Source: Bin87 sp965220265 (lineage in GTDB: Bacteria; Chloroflexota; Dehalococcoidia; Lucifugimonadales; UBA3495). From it: a stretch of 64,000 nt of DNA. Where the stretch lies: the NCBI GenBank assembly GCA_965220265.1, contig CBDCPM010000004.1, positions 124,001 to 188,000 of the forward strand, read 5' to 3'. A program made the position numbers and the translations under genes. Every line of letters begins with the position of its first letter. The stretch's first letter is position 1. Shown here in pieces: positions 1 through 8,037 of the stretch. A model generated the notes under the pieces. The model was not told the DNA's origin, searched no databases, and worked only from the letters and a program-made list of their open reading frames with translations.

Positions 1-548
1 ACCCTGCATTGCGCGAGTCGTTGTACTGCATCCGTTGCGGGGCGTGCCTGAACGTGTGTCCCGTGTACCAGCGGGTGGGAGGTCATGCCTACGGCTGGGT
101 GTATCCCGGCCCGATCGGTTCGATCGTGACGCCGGCGCTGGTTGGCATTGGGCAGGCCAAGGATCTGCCAAACGCATCGACCCTATGCGGAGCGTGTCGG
201 GACGCTTGCCCGGTGCAAATTAACATCCCCCGAATGCTGCTGCACCTGCGACACAACATAGCCGAAGGTCAAGGGTCGTATCAGGACACTGCTTCAGATA
301 CGGCCGGACTGCTAGCGCGCGGCTTTGCCACCGTTATGTCTAATCCGGTATTGCTCAACTTGGGACGCAAGATCGGCAGGACGCTGCTACGGCCCGTGTC
401 GAAAGGCGGGTTGCTGGGTCAGACGCGCATACCGTTGGTCTCGCGCTGGACACGTTCCCGGGACTTGCCGATTCCGGCATCCCGTTCGTTCGGCGAAATC
501 TGGCGCGACGAGCTATCAGGAACCAGATCCGACCGAAATCGGCCGTAA
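1..548 (+). CDS. lutB: LutB/LldF-type iron-sulfur protein, C-terminal part (5' cut by window)
   Basis: Partial gene whose beginning lies before the window. The visible ~180 residues hold the ferredoxin-like part of LutB: a first cluster motif CIRCGACLNVCP, the family signature GGHAYGWVYPGPIGS, and a second cluster motif CGACRDACPV. LutB works with LutA and LutC in the cytoplasmic oxidation of L-lactate to pyruvate. The next gene is LutC-like, 3 bases after this stop, which supports the assignment. A TTG near base 9 could be read as a start, but the family normally has about 280 more residues upstream, so the frame is taken as open at the window edge. Confidence 0.93.
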   Translation, partial: PALRESLYCIRCGACLNVCPVYQRVGGHAYGWVYPGPIGSIVTPALVGIGQAKDLPNASTLCGACRDACPVQINIPRMLLHLRHNIAEGQGSYQDTASDTAGLLARGFATVMSNPVLLNLGRKIGRTLLRPVSKGGLLGQTRIPLVSRWTRSRDLPIPASRSFGEIWRDELSGTRSDRNRP

Positions 549-551
549 TGC

Positions 552-1334
552 ATGGGTATCCCATTCACACGAGGAAGCTCGGACGAAAGCGGTTCGATGG
601 GTATCCCATCGGAGCAGTTCAGGGAGACCGTGCGGGCGGCACTAGGGAGGCAGAGCGGACCGCCTCCAGAACCGTACGGCATTCTGACGCAAGAACTCCC
701 TGCCCTGGAGACGCAAGCGGAAGCCGTGCGGGAGCGGATTGCCCGGGAAACGCCGGAGCTACTGGACCAAATGGAAGCGACGGCTGGGCTCCGGGGCTGG
801 AACGTGCACAGGTGTGGGGGAGGGGAGGAAGTGTTGGATTATGTCGTGTCGCTGGTGCGACGGCTGGGAGCGACATCGGTTGCAAGGTCGCAACAGCCGG
901 TATTCGACACGCTCCCGGTGGACGCTGCGATCGCGGGGGCGGGTGGGCTGTGCTGGCCTGCGGTATACGACGGGCCTTCCAGCCGGACCGACGTGCGGCA
1001 GCGGTTGGCCGAATCAGGCATGGGGATCACTGGGGCTGACTACGCGATTGCGGAAACGGGATCGGTGATTGTTTTGCCCAGGCGAGGCCTGAGCCGCCTA
1101 GTGTCGGTGGTGCCGCCAGTCCATGTAGCGATTGTCAGGCCCGCGGATATTCTCGGCACGTTGGACGACCTGTTCACGCTGCGCCGGCTGGAGTACGTGC
1201 GGAACGGGGGCGAAATGGGCAGTTACCTGAATTTCATCACCGGGCCCAGTCGGACCGCGGACATTGAGCAGACTATCGTGGTGGGTGTGCACGGACCCCG
1301 TGAGGTCCACATGGTGCTGCTGAACAAGGAGTAG
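552..1334 (+). CDS. lutC: LutC-like LUD-domain protein
   Basis: About 260 residues with the LUD fold: the segments GITGADYAIAETGSV and ISGPS-like FITGPSRTADIEQ, then VVGVHGPREVHMVLL at the end, are typical of LutC. It is the third component of the lactate-utilisation complex and follows lutB after 3 bases. The start is uncertain. ATG at 552 and ATG at 597 are in frame, and both begin with the same 12 bases (ATGGGTATCCCA). LutC proteins usually begin shortly before a helix like SEQFRETVRAALG, which favours 597. Neither start has a clear ribosome-binding site, which suits translational coupling to lutB. Confidence 0.88.
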   Translation: MGIPFTRGSSDESGSMGIPSEQFRETVRAALGRQSGPPPEPYGILTQELPALETQAEAVRERIARETPELLDQMEATAGLRGWNVHRCGGGEEVLDYVVSLVRRLGATSVARSQQPVFDTLPVDAAIAGAGGLCWPAVYDGPSSRTDVRQRLAESGMGITGADYAIAETGSVIVLPRRGLSRLVSVVPPVHVAIVRPADILGTLDDLFTLRRLEYVRNGGEMGSYLNFITGPSRTADIEQTIVVGVHGPREVHMVLLNKE

Positions 1335-1338
1335 GGCA

Positions 1339-1680
1339 ATGCCGATGCGAGTAGGGTTCATCCAGTTCAGGCGGCAAATGATGGAACAGCAACTGTCCGA
1401 GATACTGGACGTGCTGCCCACGTTGGGCATCGAGAAGGCGATCCTGGTTGGAGATATGGTGAGCGGCGATTACTCGCCCAGCAGCACCATCGATCTGCTG
1501 TTTGTCCACGATACGGACCGACCATTTGGGAGGCGCGCCGACTTCTTCTCGTATCATATAGGCTCGCAGGTCGGCATGAGAGCGCAGGTATACACGCCGT
1601 CTGAATTCGAAGAGTTGCAGGACACGCTGCCGGCACTACACCAGGCCTGCAAGCAAGGAAGGGTGATTTTTGATGCCTGA
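1339..1680 (+). CDS. MNT-type nucleotidyltransferase-like protein, degenerate active site
   Basis: 113 residues in the small nucleotidyltransferase (MNT) family that pairs with HEPN proteins. The region LVGDMVSGDYSPSSTIDLLFV aligns with the family pattern GS...G...SDIDLLV. The serine of the GS pair is replaced by Asp and the first metal-binding Asp by Thr, so only the second Asp remains. Classical nucleotidyl transfer is therefore doubtful. A good ribosome-binding site (AAGGAG, 7 bases before ATG) precedes it, right after lutC. Its stop overlaps the following HEPN gene by 8 bases, the usual arrangement of an MNT/HEPN toxin-antitoxin pair. Confidence 0.8.
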   Translation: MPMRVGFIQFRRQMMEQQLSEILDVLPTLGIEKAILVGDMVSGDYSPSSTIDLLFVHDTDRPFGRRADFFSYHIGSQVGMRAQVYTPSEFEELQDTLPALHQACKQGRVIFDA

Positions 1681-2074
1681 TTTCGCTGCGGAAGGCGCTC
1701 GCTGGTTTCGACAGGCGGAGCAAGACCTTGAGGACGCGGGTTTCAACCGGGGAGGAGGCCGATACAACGTTGCCTGCTTCCTGAGCCAACAGGCCGCAGA
1801 GAAGGCGGTTAAGGCTTATTTGTATAAGCGCGGGGCAGAAGACGTGTGGGGAAACTCGTTGATCGACCTCTGCGAAGACGCCAAGATCTTCGAGATGTTC
1901 TTCGACACGATCAAAGCGGACGCACGGCAACTGGACAAGTACTACGACATCACGAGGTATCCAGAATATTTGCCCAGCGGGATACCGTCGGAAGCCTTCG
2001 ACGACGTGGACGCGGAACGGGCAATGGAACTGGCCGGCATTGTGCTGCAGTTCGTGTCTTCGCGCGTTGCCTGA
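1673..2074 (+). CDS. HEPN-domain protein lacking the catalytic histidine
   Basis: 133 residues with the features of the HEPN family: an opening helix with WFRQAEQDLEDA, the segment FLSQQAAEKAVKAYL, and a late RYPEYLPSG stretch. Active HEPN ribonucleases use an R-x4-6-H motif. This protein contains no histidine, and the usual GH of the VWGH segment reads GN here. It is therefore probably not an RNase of that type. ATG at 1673 is chosen over the TTG just before it. The gene overlaps the MNT gene by 8 bases, so the two are cotranslated. It could be a degenerate toxin or a nucleotide-binding HEPN variant. Confidence 0.85.
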   Translation: MPDFAAEGARWFRQAEQDLEDAGFNRGGGRYNVACFLSQQAAEKAVKAYLYKRGAEDVWGNSLIDLCEDAKIFEMFFDTIKADARQLDKYYDITRYPEYLPSGIPSEAFDDVDAERAMELAGIVLQFVSSRVA

Positions 2075-2116
2075 CCTGACGGTGGGTTGACCGGCGACGA
2101 GCCGCCGTGGAGCACA

Positions 2117-2563
2117 CTAGGGGCTGAAGATCTCGGCCAGGCGTTGCTGGCGAAACGCGAAAATGCGCCTGAGGTCGCGCCGGACTAGCAGGCGGTCAGC
2201 CAACCAGCCTCCGAATATGCCGTATTCCACGTGGTCGCGAACGAGGGTACCGCCTTCGTGGGACGTGAAAGTGTGTTCGTGGAGCCATCGCCGGTAAGGT
2301 CCCCGGAGCTGCTCATCGACGAAGCGGTGCGGCGGGTCCCACACGGTGATGCGGCTGCGCCATTTCAAACTCAAACCGTGCAACCGCAGCCGGTAGTCGA
2401 GTTCGGCGCCAGCTTGCATGGTGATAGGAGCCGCAGTGACAACCTCAAAGCGCAGCCACGGCGGAGTCAGCCGTTCGAGGTTGAATGCGTCGGCGTAGAA
2501 ATCGAAAACGGCGCCGGGTTGCCTGGGAAGCCAATGCTCGGTATCCAAAGTGAAATCAGGCAT
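2117..2563 (-). CDS. SRPBCC (START-like) ligand-binding protein
   Basis: 148 residues of the SRPBCC superfamily, resembling the cyclase/CoxG-like branch. It opens with a strand and the segment AVFDFYADAFNLERLTP, has the WRSRITVWDPPHRFVDEQ core, and ends with the long C-terminal helix seen in this fold. Members bind hydrophobic ligands in a cavity, and the ligand here is unknown. Its ATG shares one base with the stop of the glycerate kinase gene (TGATG), so the two are translationally coupled. A link to glycerate metabolism is only positional. Confidence 0.8.
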   Translation of the reverse strand: MPDFTLDTEHWLPRQPGAVFDFYADAFNLERLTPPWLRFEVVTAAPITMQAGAELDYRLRLHGLSLKWRSRITVWDPPHRFVDEQLRGPYRRWLHEHTFTSHEGGTLVRDHVEYGIFGGWLADRLLVRRDLRRIFAFRQQRLAEIFSP

Positions 2564-3708
2564 CAGCCATTGCGTCCCAAGCCGTAGAGACGGATGGCGC
2601 GTTCAGCTGCCCGTTGGAGGAGTTCGGAGCCGCGCCGCAGGCTAGAGTCCAGATCTGCCGGCTCCTCAGCGATGGGCAAAACGGCGTCGATTCCGTGGTC
2701 ATAGAGGGTTTCGTAACCCGGGCCCAGACTACCGGCCACCAAGATGGTTGGAACGCCAAACTGCCGGGCACGACGGGCGATGCCGACCGGAGCTTTGTCG
2801 AAGGCCGTTGAGCGGTCGGCCCGCCCTTCCCCAGTTATTATGAGGTCGGCTTCCCGGGCGTGGCGGTCGAAGTCGAGTACATCGCAAACCATGTCGATTC
2901 CGGAACGCAATTCGGCGCCGGCGAACGCGATCAAACCGGTACCCAAACCGCCGGCTGCCCCCGAGCCGGGCGTGTGCAGTACGTCGATACTGAGATCAGA
3001 CCGGACCACACGAGCCAGATTCGCCAGGCAACCGTCCAACTCGGAAACCATTTCGGGAGTGGCCCCCTTCTGCGGTCCGAAGATTGCGGACGCACCCGTT
3101 TCACCACATAGTGGGTTGGTTACGTCGGTCGCGCCGATGATGGTGGTTTCGGACATATCCGGATGCAGCGCGGAAGTGTCAACGTGAGCAAGGTTTGCCA
3201 ACGCGGCCCCGCCGGGCGGCAACTGATCACCTCCCGCGTCCAGGAACCGTGCGCCCAGGGCGCACGCCATCCCGGCGCCGCCGTCGTTGGTGGCGCTACC
3301 GCCCAAACCCACGATGACACGGCGGTAGCCATCTTCGAGGGCGGCGCGCATCAACTCCCCAGTGCCAAATGTGGTGGCGCGGCGCGGGTCGCGACGATTG
3401 TCGGGGATCAAGGCCAAACCGGAAGCCAAGGCCATTTCTATGACCGCGGTTTCGCCGTCGCCCATCACGCCCCACCGCGCATCGACCGGCTCGCCGAGGG
3501 GGCCCGTGACCGTGGCCTGATGATATGCGCCGCCCGTGGTATCTATGAGGGCCGCCAATGTCCCGTCACCGCCATCGGCCACCGGTATCAGGATGGTCTC
3601 AGCGTCTGGAGCGGCCTGCAGGATGCCGCGCTGAATGGCCAACGCGGCCTCACGTGCGCTGATGCTCTGCTTGAATGCCTGAGGGGAAATTACTATTCGT
3701 AGTGCCAT
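2563..3708 (-). CDS. garK: glycerate 2-kinase, GlxK/GarK family
   Basis: 381 residues of the type 1 glycerate kinase family, which phosphorylates D-glycerate with ATP to 2-phosphoglycerate. Visible signatures: start MALRIVISPQAFKQS, PVADGGDGT near residue 45, GLGGSATNDGGAGM near residue 130, TPGSGAAGGLG and ITGEGRAD. The length is normal. ATG at 3708 is chosen because the conserved N-terminal strand begins there. The frame stays open for 16 codons upstream, but those codons lack family character and contain the promoter. TATAAT lies only six bases before the ATG, so the message is probably leaderless. The next gene, an SRPBCC protein, is coupled through a TGATG overlap. Confidence 0.93.
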   Translation of the reverse strand: MALRIVISPQAFKQSISAREAALAIQRGILQAAPDAETILIPVADGGDGTLAALIDTTGGAYHQATVTGPLGEPVDARWGVMGDGETAVIEMALASGLALIPDNRRDPRRATTFGTGELMRAALEDGYRRVIVGLGGSATNDGGAGMACALGARFLDAGGDQLPPGGAALANLAHVDTSALHPDMSETTIIGATDVTNPLCGETGASAIFGPQKGATPEMVSELDGCLANLARVVRSDLSIDVLHTPGSGAAGGLGTGLIAFAGAELRSGIDMVCDVLDFDRHAREADLIITGEGRADRSTAFDKAPVGIARRARQFGVPTILVAGSLGPGYETLYDHGIDAVLPIAEEPADLDSSLRRGSELLQRAAERAIRLYGLGRNG

Positions 3709-3714
3709 AGCTGG

Positions 3715-3720
3715 ATTATA
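3715..3720 (-). promoter_or_regulatory. -10 box of a probably leaderless promoter (glycerate kinase)
   Basis: Perfect TATAAT on the minus strand, followed by CCAGCT and then the ATG at 3708. Transcription normally begins 6-7 bases after the -10 box, so the first transcribed base would be at or next to the A of the ATG. No good -35 and no ribosome-binding site were found, in keeping with a leaderless message. This is inferred from spacing alone. Confidence 0.6.
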
Positions 3721-3881
3721 ACTTGGAGGACGACATCCCCTCACTCCAACGGTCACCTGAACAGGTCATGGGCCGGAGTATTGCGGCCGTTTCGCAAACC
3801 GAATAGGCACGGGCGGAAGGTTATGTTACCATTCGCGCGCGGTCGCCGAGAGCGGCCTCAGATTGCCCCGGGGAGCTGGGA

Positions 3882-5213
3882 ATGCCGACCAAAGAAGAGC
3901 TGAAGGACCGGGCATTCGCTGATATCGACTCCCGCGCCGAGGAATTGATCAGCCTGTCCCAACAGATCCTGGCCAACCCCGAGCCAGGATTTAGGGAATT
4001 CAAAACCGCCGCGCTGGTTGGTGAGCAATTCGCGGCCATGGGAGTCCCATTCCGGTCCGGCTTGGGGATGACCGGCCTGCGCGGAGAAATCATCGGCGGC
4101 AGCGAAGGGCCGAGCATGGCGATCATCGGCGAACTGGACAGCCTGATTGTGAACGAGCATCCGCATGCGAACTCGAACACAGGCGCCGCTCACGCCTGCG
4201 GGCATCACTGCCAGATCGCCATGATGCTGGGGGTGACCCGGGCCTTGATGCGAGACGACGTATTGCCTCACCTGAGTGGACGCATACTGTCCATGGCGGT
4301 CCCAGCCGAGGAATACATCGAGATCGAATACCGGGACCAATTGCGGCGGGACGGCAAGATCGAATTCCTGGGCGGCAAACCGGAGTTCATCAGGCTGGGC
4401 GAATTCGATGACGTGCACCTGGCTATGATGATGCACACCACAAGCTCGCCGAGCGAGAAGCAACTGTGCCTCACCGGAACCAACAATGGGATGGTCGCCA
4501 AGAAGATACAGTTCGTGGGCAAGGGAGCCCACGCCGGTGGGTCGCCGCACCTTGGGATCAACGCGTTGAACGCAGCGACACTGGCCATGACCGCGATACA
4601 TTTCAACCGTGAAACGTTCGTGGACACCGACACGGTACGCGTTCATCCCATCATCACCAAAGGCGGCGAAGCGGTTAGCGCGGTACCAGCGGACGTGCGG
4701 ATGGAAACGTTCGTCAGGGGCAAAACCCTGGATGCGGTCATGGACGCCAATCGTAAGGTTGACCGCGCCCTGCGCGCGGGGGCCATGGCAGTGGGCGCCA
4801 CGGTAAACATCCAAACCATTCCCGGATACCTGCCGATGCTGCAGGACGACCGGATGCAGGCGATTTTTCGCGCGAACGCCGAAAAACTGGTTGGAGCCGA
4901 GAATATTGGCCGCACAGAGCACAGAACCGGCAGCACCGACATGGGCGACGTTAGCGCGCTGATGCCCGTGCTGCACCCGTACGTGGGAGGTGCCACGGGC
5001 ATTGGCCACGGCGCGGACTACGTGGTGCAGGACTACCAGATGGCGGTAATCACCGGAGCCAAGGCAATGGCATCGACGGTGATCGACCTGATGGCTGACG
5101 GGGCAAAAGAGGCCAATCAAGTAGTGGCCAACCATCGGGTCGACATGACATCACGGGAATACATGAACTTCATGCGGACCCTCGCGTCCGAAGATACTTA
5201 CACCGAGGTATAA
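3882..5213 (+). CDS. M20 family amidohydrolase/peptidase, copy 1
   Basis: 443 residues of the M20D amidohydrolase group, which hydrolyses N-acyl or peptide amide bonds with a dinuclear metal centre. The signature AHACGHHCQIAMM supplies the metal-binding Cys/His, and AVPAEEYIE carries the catalytic glutamate pair. The dimerisation domain is recognisable from VGKGAHAGGSPHLGINALNA. The end (GSTDMGDVS and HPYVGGATGIGHG) is complete. ATG at 3882 follows GGGGAGCTGGGA. A second copy follows 93 bases later. Substrates could be N-acyl amino acids, aminobenzoyl-glutamate or similar; the sequence does not decide. Confidence 0.9.
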   Translation: MPTKEELKDRAFADIDSRAEELISLSQQILANPEPGFREFKTAALVGEQFAAMGVPFRSGLGMTGLRGEIIGGSEGPSMAIIGELDSLIVNEHPHANSNTGAAHACGHHCQIAMMLGVTRALMRDDVLPHLSGRILSMAVPAEEYIEIEYRDQLRRDGKIEFLGGKPEFIRLGEFDDVHLAMMMHTTSSPSEKQLCLTGTNNGMVAKKIQFVGKGAHAGGSPHLGINALNAATLAMTAIHFNRETFVDTDTVRVHPIITKGGEAVSAVPADVRMETFVRGKTLDAVMDANRKVDRALRAGAMAVGATVNIQTIPGYLPMLQDDRMQAIFRANAEKLVGAENIGRTEHRTGSTDMGDVSALMPVLHPYVGGATGIGHGADYVVQDYQMAVITGAKAMASTVIDLMADGAKEANQVVANHRVDMTSREYMNFMRTLASEDTYTEV

Positions 5214-5306
5214 CGGCTGCAGACCGCGCGGGGGAAGGCGGCGCACGGGTGCCCAGACCACGAACTCAGCAGCGGAACATCGCATTCTCGAAGCGGAACG
5301 AACTCA

Positions 5307-6656
5307 ATGGCCACGCGTGAAGAATTGAAGCAGGCGGCATGCGCCGCAATTGACCGGCACAGCGACGATCTGATCGCGGTCGCCAAAGATATCCTGGAAC
5401 ACCCGGAGCCGGGATACAGCGAATACCGGACGGCCAGGGTGGTCGCGGAGCAGTTTGCCAAGCTCGGAGTGCAATTCCGCGCGGGATTGGCGTTGACCGG
5501 GCTGAAGGGCACCGTGAAGGGCGGAGCGGGATCGGGTCCGCGCGTGGCGATCATCGGGGAACTGGACAGCCTGATTGTAAACGGCCATCCCTTTGCGGCC
5601 GAAACTACCAACGCGGCGCACGCGTGCGGACACCACTGTCAAATCGGGATGATGCTGGGGGCGGTGGTCGGACTATCCTCGCCTGAAGTGTTGCCAGAAT
5701 TGAGCGGTGAGGTCGTACCGTTCGCAGTCCCGGCCGAGGAATTCATTGAGGTGGCGCGGCGGCTCGATCTGCGCGAGTCGGGCAAGATCGAGTTCATGGG
5801 CGGGAAGCAAGAACTGATCCGGCTGGGAGAGTTCGACGACGTGGATATCGCGATGATGTGCCATACCGCCAGCGACATGGGATCGCACACGTTCGCCATG
5901 GGAGGCACCAGCAACGGGCACGTGGTCAAGTACGTGCGCTTTACGGGACGAGGGGCACACGCGGGGGCGTCGCCACATCTAGGGATCAATGCGCTCAACG
6001 CGGCCAACTTCGCGCTGCAGGCGATCAACGCAAACCGCGAGCTTTACCGCGAGCAGGACACGGTGCGGATCCACGGAATCATGACGCACGGGGGCGAGGC
6101 AGTGAGCGCGGTGCCGTCGGACGTAAGGCTGGAATGGCGGGTCCGGTCCGGGACTCCCGAGGCCGTGGTGCGAAACTCAAACATAGTGGACCGGTGTTTC
6201 CGATCGGGAGCATTGGCGGTAGGCGCGTCGGTGTCGATTACCAACATACCGGGATACCTGCCGATGAGACACGACCAGCAACTCCTAGACGTATTCCGGG
6301 GGAACGCGAAGGACCTGCTGCAGGAAAGCCGCGTTTTGATGATGCCGCCCACCCGAAACCGAGGTGGTTCCACCGACATGGGCGACCTGAGCCATATTAT
6401 TCCGGCGATTCACCCGTACACGGCCGGAGCAGAAGGGCCGGGCCACAGCCTAGAATACCTAGTCACGGACTATCAACAAGCGGTGGTCGATCCGGCGAAG
6501 ATCATGGCGATGTCGGTGATTGATCTGCTAGCCGATAATGCTGAGGGCGCCAAACGGGTAACATCGTCGTTCAGGCCGGCGATGTCAAAGGCATCGTATC
6601 TCAACTTCCAACGTCAGCGGGCAGAGGTTATTGAGTACGACGCGGCCCCAGCATAG
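5307..6656 (+). CDS. M20 family amidohydrolase/peptidase, copy 2
   Basis: 449 residues, clearly paralogous to the preceding gene: the same EHPEPGYSEYRTARVVAEQF opening, AHACGHHCQIGMM metal motif, AVPAEEFIE glutamates, GRGAHAGASPHLGINALNA lid segment and GSTDMGDLS near the end. The two genes are in tandem on one strand and probably arose by local duplication, followed by divergence in the 180-230 region that shapes the substrate pocket. No strong ribosome-binding site is seen before ATG 5307. The exact substrate is unknown. Confidence 0.9.
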   Translation: MATREELKQAACAAIDRHSDDLIAVAKDILEHPEPGYSEYRTARVVAEQFAKLGVQFRAGLALTGLKGTVKGGAGSGPRVAIIGELDSLIVNGHPFAAETTNAAHACGHHCQIGMMLGAVVGLSSPEVLPELSGEVVPFAVPAEEFIEVARRLDLRESGKIEFMGGKQELIRLGEFDDVDIAMMCHTASDMGSHTFAMGGTSNGHVVKYVRFTGRGAHAGASPHLGINALNAANFALQAINANRELYREQDTVRIHGIMTHGGEAVSAVPSDVRLEWRVRSGTPEAVVRNSNIVDRCFRSGALAVGASVSITNIPGYLPMRHDQQLLDVFRGNAKDLLQESRVLMMPPTRNRGGSTDMGDLSHIIPAIHPYTAGAEGPGHSLEYLVTDYQQAVVDPAKIMAMSVIDLLADNAEGAKRVTSSFRPAMSKASYLNFQRQRAEVIEYDAAPA

Positions 6657-6668
6657 ATTGCGGCGCCG

Positions 6669-7277
6669 TCACAAACCAAGGGCCTGAGCCAGCACCATAA
6701 AGCCTCCGGCGATCAACGGCACCGTCAGGTTGTCATCCAACGGGAACGGAGCGAACTCGACGGCGGCGGCGAAAACAGCCGTGATCAAAACAGCCCAGGA
6801 CCACGTCCCGTATCCCAAAGCCACCAAGATGGCCCAGACGGCCACGGAGGCGGCGACGAAAGCAAGGCTGCCGACGGGCGATTTACCCCAAAAACGCGGC
6901 CCGGGACCGCGGGGGCCGATCAGGGCGGCCGCCGGGTCTCCCACGGCGACGAACATCAACACCGGTATCGCTACCTCCGGTCCGAAGAAATAGAACGCGA
7001 AGAAGGTCGCAATCAGGAGGTAGGTAGCGCCCGTAATATCGGTGGATTCCGACGGTTTCAGTATGGATCGGAATAGCCCCATATAGGCGCGGTTTACGAA
7101 CCCGGTGCGCTGGCGACCGACGTCCAGCGCCAACGAGAGCAGAGCGCCACCGCCGACGAGGGTCATGTAGGCAGGCTCGGGAATGGCGAGGGCCAACAGC
7201 GTGGTGAAGCTGGAGGCCACCAAGTGGAAAATGCGACGACCGACAGGTACGGTGTCCGTGCCGGCGGGTTGGTTCAT
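6669..7277 (-). CDS. dolichol/diacylglycerol kinase-like membrane protein (phosphatidate cytidylyltransferase superfamily)
   Basis: 202 residues, almost entirely membrane-embedded with about six hydrophobic segments. The opening GRRIFHLVASS, the VGDPAAALIGPRGPG loop and GKSPVGSLAF resemble CTP-dependent lipid kinases (SEC59, DGK1, phytol kinase VTE5), which share a fold with CdsA. It may phosphorylate a polyprenol, phytol or diacylglycerol. ATG at 7277 is preferred, since it starts just before the conserved region; a GTG at 7304 is also in frame. The gene converges on the M20 tandem. Confidence 0.7.
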   Translation of the reverse strand: MNQPAGTDTVPVGRRIFHLVASSFTTLLALAIPEPAYMTLVGGGALLSLALDVGRQRTGFVNRAYMGLFRSILKPSESTDITGATYLLIATFFAFYFFGPEVAIPVLMFVAVGDPAAALIGPRGPGPRFWGKSPVGSLAFVAASVAVWAILVALGYGTWSWAVLITAVFAAAVEFAPFPLDDNLTVPLIAGGFMVLAQALGL

Positions 7278-7377
7278 GCAATCTACGCCGAGCGGGCCCA
7301 CCACGGCACAGGGTTACCAAGCTAACGCATCCGCAAAGCCCGCGTTGTTTCCCGTTGACGGTCAGCGCCAATGCCGA

Positions 7378-8037
7378 TCAAAAGTCGATGATGACGGTGT
7401 CGCCGGCGGCCCAACGGAAAGAGCGGAACTCGGTGTCCTTGGGAACTTCGAACACCATCCACCCGTCCAAACCGGTCCCCCGGGGCAGTTCCTGGGCCCG
7501 CTGGACTATCTTAGTCTGGCCGTCGGGCTGAGTTTCCTCGTAGGTAGCGTTCCACAGGAATCGAACGCATTCCGTCGGGGTGTCGGGATTTACCGGGACG
7601 GTGCAACGATCGGACGGCTTTTCGGGAACGTCTGCTTCCTGCGCCAGAGCGCCGACGTTGATTGGCGAGTAGCGGCCCTGGAAAAAGTCACGCAGTTGCG
7701 CCGAATCGCGGTCGACGTTGACGAAGGCGCTGGTGGCCGTGTGGTTTTCAACCTTCACACGCACGATGACGAATTCGTTTTCGACGGATTGCGGGGTAAG
7801 CTTGTAGAGTGGCTCGTCGACGGCACCCTGGGCAGGAAAGCGGGTGGACGTAGTCCAGCGCAACTCGTCGGTGCGTTCCAACGACGCGACGCTGATGTGC
7901 AGTATGCGTCCCTTGTAGTACTTGCCAATGTTGGGGGACTGGGACGAGCAAGCAAAACAGGCGACCGCGATCAGCAACACCACCAGTAATACCGGCGCAG
8001 CCCGCCGGACGAACGAGCGACCAAAGAGATTAGTCAT
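7378..8037 (-). CDS. putative lipoprotein or membrane-anchored secreted protein
   Basis: 219 residues. The N-terminus has arginines, then a hydrophobic stretch (VLLVVLLIAVACFAC) ending in cysteines and SSQSPN, a possible though imperfect lipobox. The rest is a soluble beta-rich domain with ENEFVIVRVKVENHTATSA, which recalls the DUF4352-type fold of extracytoplasmic proteins. Function unknown. The ATG overlaps the end of the cysteine desulfurase gene by 8 bases, so the two are cotranscribed, though a functional link is not evident. Confidence 0.65.
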   Translation of the reverse strand: MTNLFGRSFVRRAAPVLLVVLLIAVACFACSSQSPNIGKYYKGRILHISVASLERTDELRWTTSTRFPAQGAVDEPLYKLTPQSVENEFVIVRVKVENHTATSAFVNVDRDSAQLRDFFQGRYSPINVGALAQEADVPEKPSDRCTVPVNPDTPTECVRFLWNATYEETQPDGQTKIVQRAQELPRGTGLDGWMVFEVPKDTEFRSFRWAAGDTVIIDF

